Below, in pieces: positions 61,027-64,000 of a stretch of DNA of 64,000 nucleotides. The position numbers and the translations under genes are program-made. Source of the DNA: Acidimicrobiales bacterium. GTDB taxonomy: Bacteria; Actinomycetota; Acidimicrobiia; Acidimicrobiales; JAUJNH01. A model generated the notes under the pieces. The model saw only the letters and a program-made list of their open reading frames with translations. It was not told the DNA's origin and did no database searches. Each line of letters begins with the position of its first letter. The stretch's first letter is position 1. The stretch is taken from positions 62,001-126,000 of the forward strand of contig JAUJNH010000007.1 in NCBI GenBank assembly GCA_030448245.1. The letters are read 5' to 3'.

Positions 61027-62366
61027 GTGGCACCGGGGCGGGCGCCGGCGACGACCTCGAGGACGGCCCGCTGGTCGGTGGCGAACCAGCGGCCGCAGGC
61101 CGCGGCCACCTCGTCCGGCGTGACGGCGGCGAGGCGCTCGGGCAGCTCGGCCATCAGGCCGGGCCCGCCGTGCACCTGCTCGAGCGCGGCCAGCAGCTCG
61201 GCTCGCGACAGCAGGTCGTCGCAGCGGCGCAGGTGGGCGGCGACGTTGGCGACCACCACACGCTCCAGCTCGTCGTCCGCCACCTTGGTGGCGACGTCGC
61301 CGACCTCCTCGTCGAGCGCGACCAGGAGGGGGTCGAGCCCGCCCGTGAAGTAGGCGACGATCTGGGCGATGACCGGGTCGCGCTGGGCGAAGGCGTCGCC
61401 GAAGGTGCCGGCGTAGCCGCCGACGTGGGTGGCCAGCCGGTCGGTCTGCACCAGCCGCCGGGCCAGCCGGCTGGCGGTGCCGTCGACCAGCACGTCGATG
61501 GCCAGAAGGGTGGCCAGGTACTCGTCGAACGCCTTGACCGGGTCGGGGACGCGGTAGCCGACGGCGACCGCCGGCAGGGGTGCTGCGGCGTCGTGGACCT
61601 GCGCCCGGCGCTCCGCCTCGGGGAGCGGCTCGGCGAACGACGGCCGGCGGGGGACCCGTCCCTTCGGGATGTCGCCGAAGTGGCGCTCGACCAGGGCCAT
61701 GGTGGGCTCGACGTCGAGGTCGCCGGCCACCACGACCACCGCGTTGCCGGGCGCGTAGTACCGCGAGAAGAACGAGGCGGCGTCGTCGGTGGTGGCCGAC
61801 TCGAGGTCGGCGAACGAGCCGTAGCCGTCGTGGGCGTTGTTGAAGCTGCGGTACAGCACCTCGGGCAGCCGGATCCACGGGAAGCCGCCGTAGGGCCGGT
61901 TGAGCACGTTGACCCGGATCTCCTCCTTCACCACGGCGATCTGGTTGGCCAAGGTCTCCTCGCTGAGCCGCACGGCCCGCATGCGGTCGGCCTCGAGGAA
62001 CAGGCCGAGCTCGAGGGCGCTGACGGGCAGCTGCTCGAAGTAGACGGTGGCGTCGGGTGTCGTGTGGCCGTTGAAGGTGCCGCCGTTGCCCTGCACCAGC
62101 TGGGCGTGGCGCAGCTTCTCGAGGCTGGCCGACCCTTCGAACATCAGGTGCTCGAAGAGGTGGGCGAAGCCCGTGCGGCCCTCCGGCTCGCTGCGGAAGC
62201 CCACGTCGTAACGGGCGAGCACCGCGACCGACGGCGCGGTGCGGTCGGGGGCCAGCACCACCTTGAGCCCGTTGCCCAGCGTGCGCCGCTCGACGGGAAC
62301 GTCGGGGGCCGGCAGTCGTCGGCGGGGGGCTCCGGCGGCCGCGCCGCGCTTGGGGGCGGGGGGCAT
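61023..62366 (-). CDS. M16 zinc peptidase, active subunit
   Basis: A 447-residue peptidase with the inverted zinc motif HLFEH (in GRTGFAHLFEHLMFEGS), and the third ligand Glu in EEIRVN further on. The C-terminal domain has AVGYRVPDPVKAFDEYLA. Together with the inactive chain it forms a clam-shell protease. TAGCGT, overlapping the end of holA, is 8 bases before the ATG. Confidence 0.93.
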   Translation of the reverse strand: MPPAPKRGAAAGAPRRRLPAPDVPVERRTLGNGLKVVLAPDRTAPSVAVLARYDVGFRSEPEGRTGFAHLFEHLMFEGSASLEKLRHAQLVQGNGGTFNGHTTPDATVYFEQLPVSALELGLFLEADRMRAVRLSEETLANQIAVVKEEIRVNVLNRPYGGFPWIRLPEVLYRSFNNAHDGYGSFADLESATTDDAASFFSRYYAPGNAVVVVAGDLDVEPTMALVERHFGDIPKGRVPRRPSFAEPLPEAERRAQVHDAAAPLPAVAVGYRVPDPVKAFDEYLATLLAIDVLVDGTASRLARRLVQTDRLATHVGGYAGTFGDAFAQRDPVIAQIVAYFTGGLDPLLVALDEEVGDVATKVADDELERVVVANVAAHLRRCDDLLSRAELLAALEQVHGGPGLMAELPERLAAVTPDEVAAACGRWFATDQRAVLEVVAGARPGAT

Positions 62367-62374
62367 GCGCCGGG

Positions 62375-62380
62375 ACGCTA
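62375..62380 (-). promoter_or_regulatory. -10 element of a leaderless promoter (M16 pair)
   Basis: TAGCGT on the minus strand, 8 bases before the ATG at 62366, overlapping the holA stop codon. Confidence 0.45.
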
Positions 62381-63355
62381 CCGCCGGCCCGGGGACAGGC
62401 GAGCGAGGCGGGCGACCAGCACCTCGAGGGTGATCCGCTCGGAGTCGCGGCCCGGGCCGTAGGTGCGCAGGCCCCGCAGGTCGAGGTCGGCCCGGTGCAG
62501 CAGCTCGACGGCCCGGGCCACGCCTGCCGGGCCCAGCCGCCCGGCCTGCGAGAGGGCCTTGCGAGCCGGGAAGGTGCTGCCCTTCAGGCCCAGCACGGCG
62601 GCGGCCTGGGCCTCGTTCCTGGCCCCGCTGCCCTCGAGGCGGAGGATGCGCTGGTAGTGGCCCCAGAGCGAGGCCAGGACCACGAACGGGTGGCGGGCGT
62701 GCAGGAGCCGGTGCAGGTGGTGGAGGGAGGCCGCGGCGTCACCGCCGTCGATGGCGTCGGTGAGGTCCCATGGCGCACCGCCGCCCTCGTCGCCGAGCAC
62801 CGGGTCGAGGTCGGCGGCGGTGATCGTGGCGCCCTCGCCGTGGGCCGCGGCGAGCACGTCGAGGATGCCGGGCAGGCGGCCGAGGTCCTCGCCCAGGTGG
62901 GTCCCGAGGCGGGCTGCCGCCTGGCGGTCGAGACGGACGGGGGCGGCCTTGAGGCGATCGGACAGCCACCCGCTGCGGGCCTTGGCCTGGCCGGGGGGGC
63001 TTGGGTCCAGGACCCTGGCGCCTGCCTTCTTGGCGGCGTCGACCAGCTTCTTGCTGTCGCCGGAGAGGACCAGGACCAGGCTGGTCTGGGGGTTGGGGTC
63101 GGCCAGGTAGGCGGCGAGCCGGCGGACGTCCTCGGCCGCCTTGAGGTGGTCCTGGGCATCGCGGACGACCACCGCCTTGTCGGCGCCGCCCAGGAAGTAG
63201 GCGTTGCAGGCCTCGACCACCGACCCGATGGTGAGCTCCTCGCCGCCCAGCTCCTCGATGTCGAGGCCGGCCGCCCGCAGCTCGCCGAGCAGGTCGTGGA
63301 GGGCGTCGGCGACGAGAGCGGGGTCGCCCTTGACGACGTAGGCCCGCTCAGGCAC
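62378..63355 (-). CDS. holA: DNA polymerase III delta subunit
   Basis: A 325-residue clamp-loader subunit: an N-terminal ATPase-like fold without Walker A (RAYVVKGDPALVADALHDLL, ADKAVVVRDAQDHL, SLVLVLSGDSKKLVDAAKKAG) and helical C-terminal domains (SGARNEAQAAAVLGLKGS, ARKALSQAGRLGPAGVARA). HolA opens the beta clamp. The start overlaps the folP stop by 8 bases. Confidence 0.92.
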   Translation of the reverse strand: MPERAYVVKGDPALVADALHDLLGELRAAGLDIEELGGEELTIGSVVEACNAYFLGGADKAVVVRDAQDHLKAAEDVRRLAAYLADPNPQTSLVLVLSGDSKKLVDAAKKAGARVLDPSPPGQAKARSGWLSDRLKAAPVRLDRQAAARLGTHLGEDLGRLPGILDVLAAAHGEGATITAADLDPVLGDEGGGAPWDLTDAIDGGDAAASLHHLHRLLHARHPFVVLASLWGHYQRILRLEGSGARNEAQAAAVLGLKGSTFPARKALSQAGRLGPAGVARAVELLHRADLDLRGLRTYGPGRDSERITLEVLVARLARLSPGRR

Positions 63356-64000
63356 CGGCGACCTCGGCGTCCCGGCCCGCCTGCTCGACGTTGGCCAGGC
63401 GAGCCGACAGGAGGGCTTCGAGGACGACGGCCACCCGCTTGGCGCCCTGCACGTCGTGCACCCGGACGATCCGGCAGCCCCGGGCGACGCCGAGGGCGTG
63501 GGCGGCGTGGCTGGCCAGCCGCCGCTCGTCGATCTCGAGGTCGAGCAGGGCCCCGAGGAAGCGCTTGTTCGACGCGCTGAGCAGCACTGGCAGCCCCAGG
63601 TCGGCCAGCGCCGCCGACTCCCGGAGGAGGGCCAGCGACTGCCGCGGCGTCTTCCCGAGGTCGAGGCCGGCGTCGACGACGATGCGGTCGGCTGCGACCC
63701 CGGCGGCCCGGGCCCTGGCCGCCCGCTCCGCGAGGAAGGCCCGCACCTCGCCCGCCAGGTCGGCGTACTCGGGGTTCGGGTCGGCGACCCGGGGCTGCAG
63801 GCGGATGTGGGTGGCCACCACCGTGGCTCCGGCGGTGGCCGCGGCGGGCAGGTAGTCGGGGTCGGCGAACCCGCTGATGTCGTTGCCCACGACGGCGCCG
63901 GCGGCGCAGGCCGCGGCCAGCACCTTCGACCGCCAGGTGTCGACCGACAGCGGCACCTCGAACCGGGCCCGCAGCGCCTCGATCGCCGGCACCACCCGGT
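63348..64000 (-). CDS. folP: Dihydropteroate synthase, C-terminal part (runs off the window)
   Basis: The frame is open to the right edge, so the N-terminus is missing. The visible part has VPLSVDTWRSKVLAAACAAG, VGNDISGFADPD, the IVVDAGLDLGKTPRQSLALL loop and the final GCRIVRVHDVQGAKRVA with the His/Arg sites of pteridine and pABA binding. FolP joins 6-hydroxymethyl-dihydropterin pyrophosphate to p-aminobenzoate. It overlaps holA at its 3' end. About 217 residues are seen. Confidence 0.9.
   Translation of the reverse strand, partial: RVVPAIEALRARFEVPLSVDTWRSKVLAAACAAGAVVGNDISGFADPDYLPAAATAGATVVATHIRLQPRVADPNPEYADLAGEVRAFLAERAARARAAGVAADRIVVDAGLDLGKTPRQSLALLRESAALADLGLPVLLSASNKRFLGALLDLEIDERRLASHAAHALGVARGCRIVRVHDVQGAKRVAVVLEALLSARLANVEQAGRDAEVAGA

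Overview
The window is very GC-rich, densely coded DNA from an actinobacterium, most likely from the class Acidimicrobiia or a close relative. The evidence is the presence of a WhiB protein, a BldD-like regulator, SepH, an actinobacterial-type LexA box and DtxR/IdeR-type box, a Ku/LigD-polymerase pair and GTG/TTG start codons in abundance. The taxonomic placement is inference. No rRNA or tRNA genes were seen; the one structured RNA gene is RNase P RNA (rnpB).

Layout. 1-9.5 kb: a truncated secreted protein, a TetR/methyltransferase divergon with a clear operator, a MhuD-like heme-degrading protein, a PIG-L deacetylase, a three-gene operon (hydrolase, alpha-methylacyl-CoA racemase, NUDIX) joined by ATGA overlaps, galT, a PH/SHOCT membrane protein, def and ACT/PRC-barrel proteins. 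9.5-13.2 kb: divergent ddl and murF sharing overlapping promoters, plus a membrane protein resembling a Mur ligase without its ligase core. 14-23 kb: exonuclease III, an NYN/S1 RNA-binding protein with a very repetitive basic tail, sepH, a coiled-coil NYN protein, and a DEDDh exonuclease/GIY-YIG protein behind a LexA box. 23.8-30.3 kb: whiB-trpD, then a glycerol-3-phosphate block (glpD, an alkylglycerone-phosphate-synthase-like oxidase, a membrane protein, glpK). 30.4-36.8 kb: Ku and the LigD polymerase, small membrane proteins and rmuC.

36.8-40 kb is an accessory patch: rnpB, then a Panacea-domain gene and an unknown partner behind a second LexA box, bracketed by direct repeats of the rnpB 3' end. 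40-44.2 kb: pirin, an ABC transporter and a GDSL-type lipoprotein. 44.6-51.7 kb: polysaccharide deacetylase, hemW, Clp-N protein, bldD, rsmE, dnaJ, hrcA (with a CIRCE element) and a rhodanese-CBS gene with an in-frame TGA exactly where relatives have Cys, followed by a SECIS-like hairpin. 51.8-64 kb: a secreted metalloprotease, lepA, an ABC-2 exporter, rpsT, an iron-storage operon (bfd-bfr) behind an IdeR-like box, a pair of M16 peptidases, holA and a truncated folP.

Two window-wide properties matter. First, many genes have a TAnnnT hexamer exactly 6-9 bases before the start codon and no Shine-Dalgarno sequence, so leaderless transcripts look to be the norm. Second, four genes (NYN/S1, trpD, pirin, ABC permease) are broken by single-base losses, mostly in runs of G or C; this looks like assembly error rather than gene decay.
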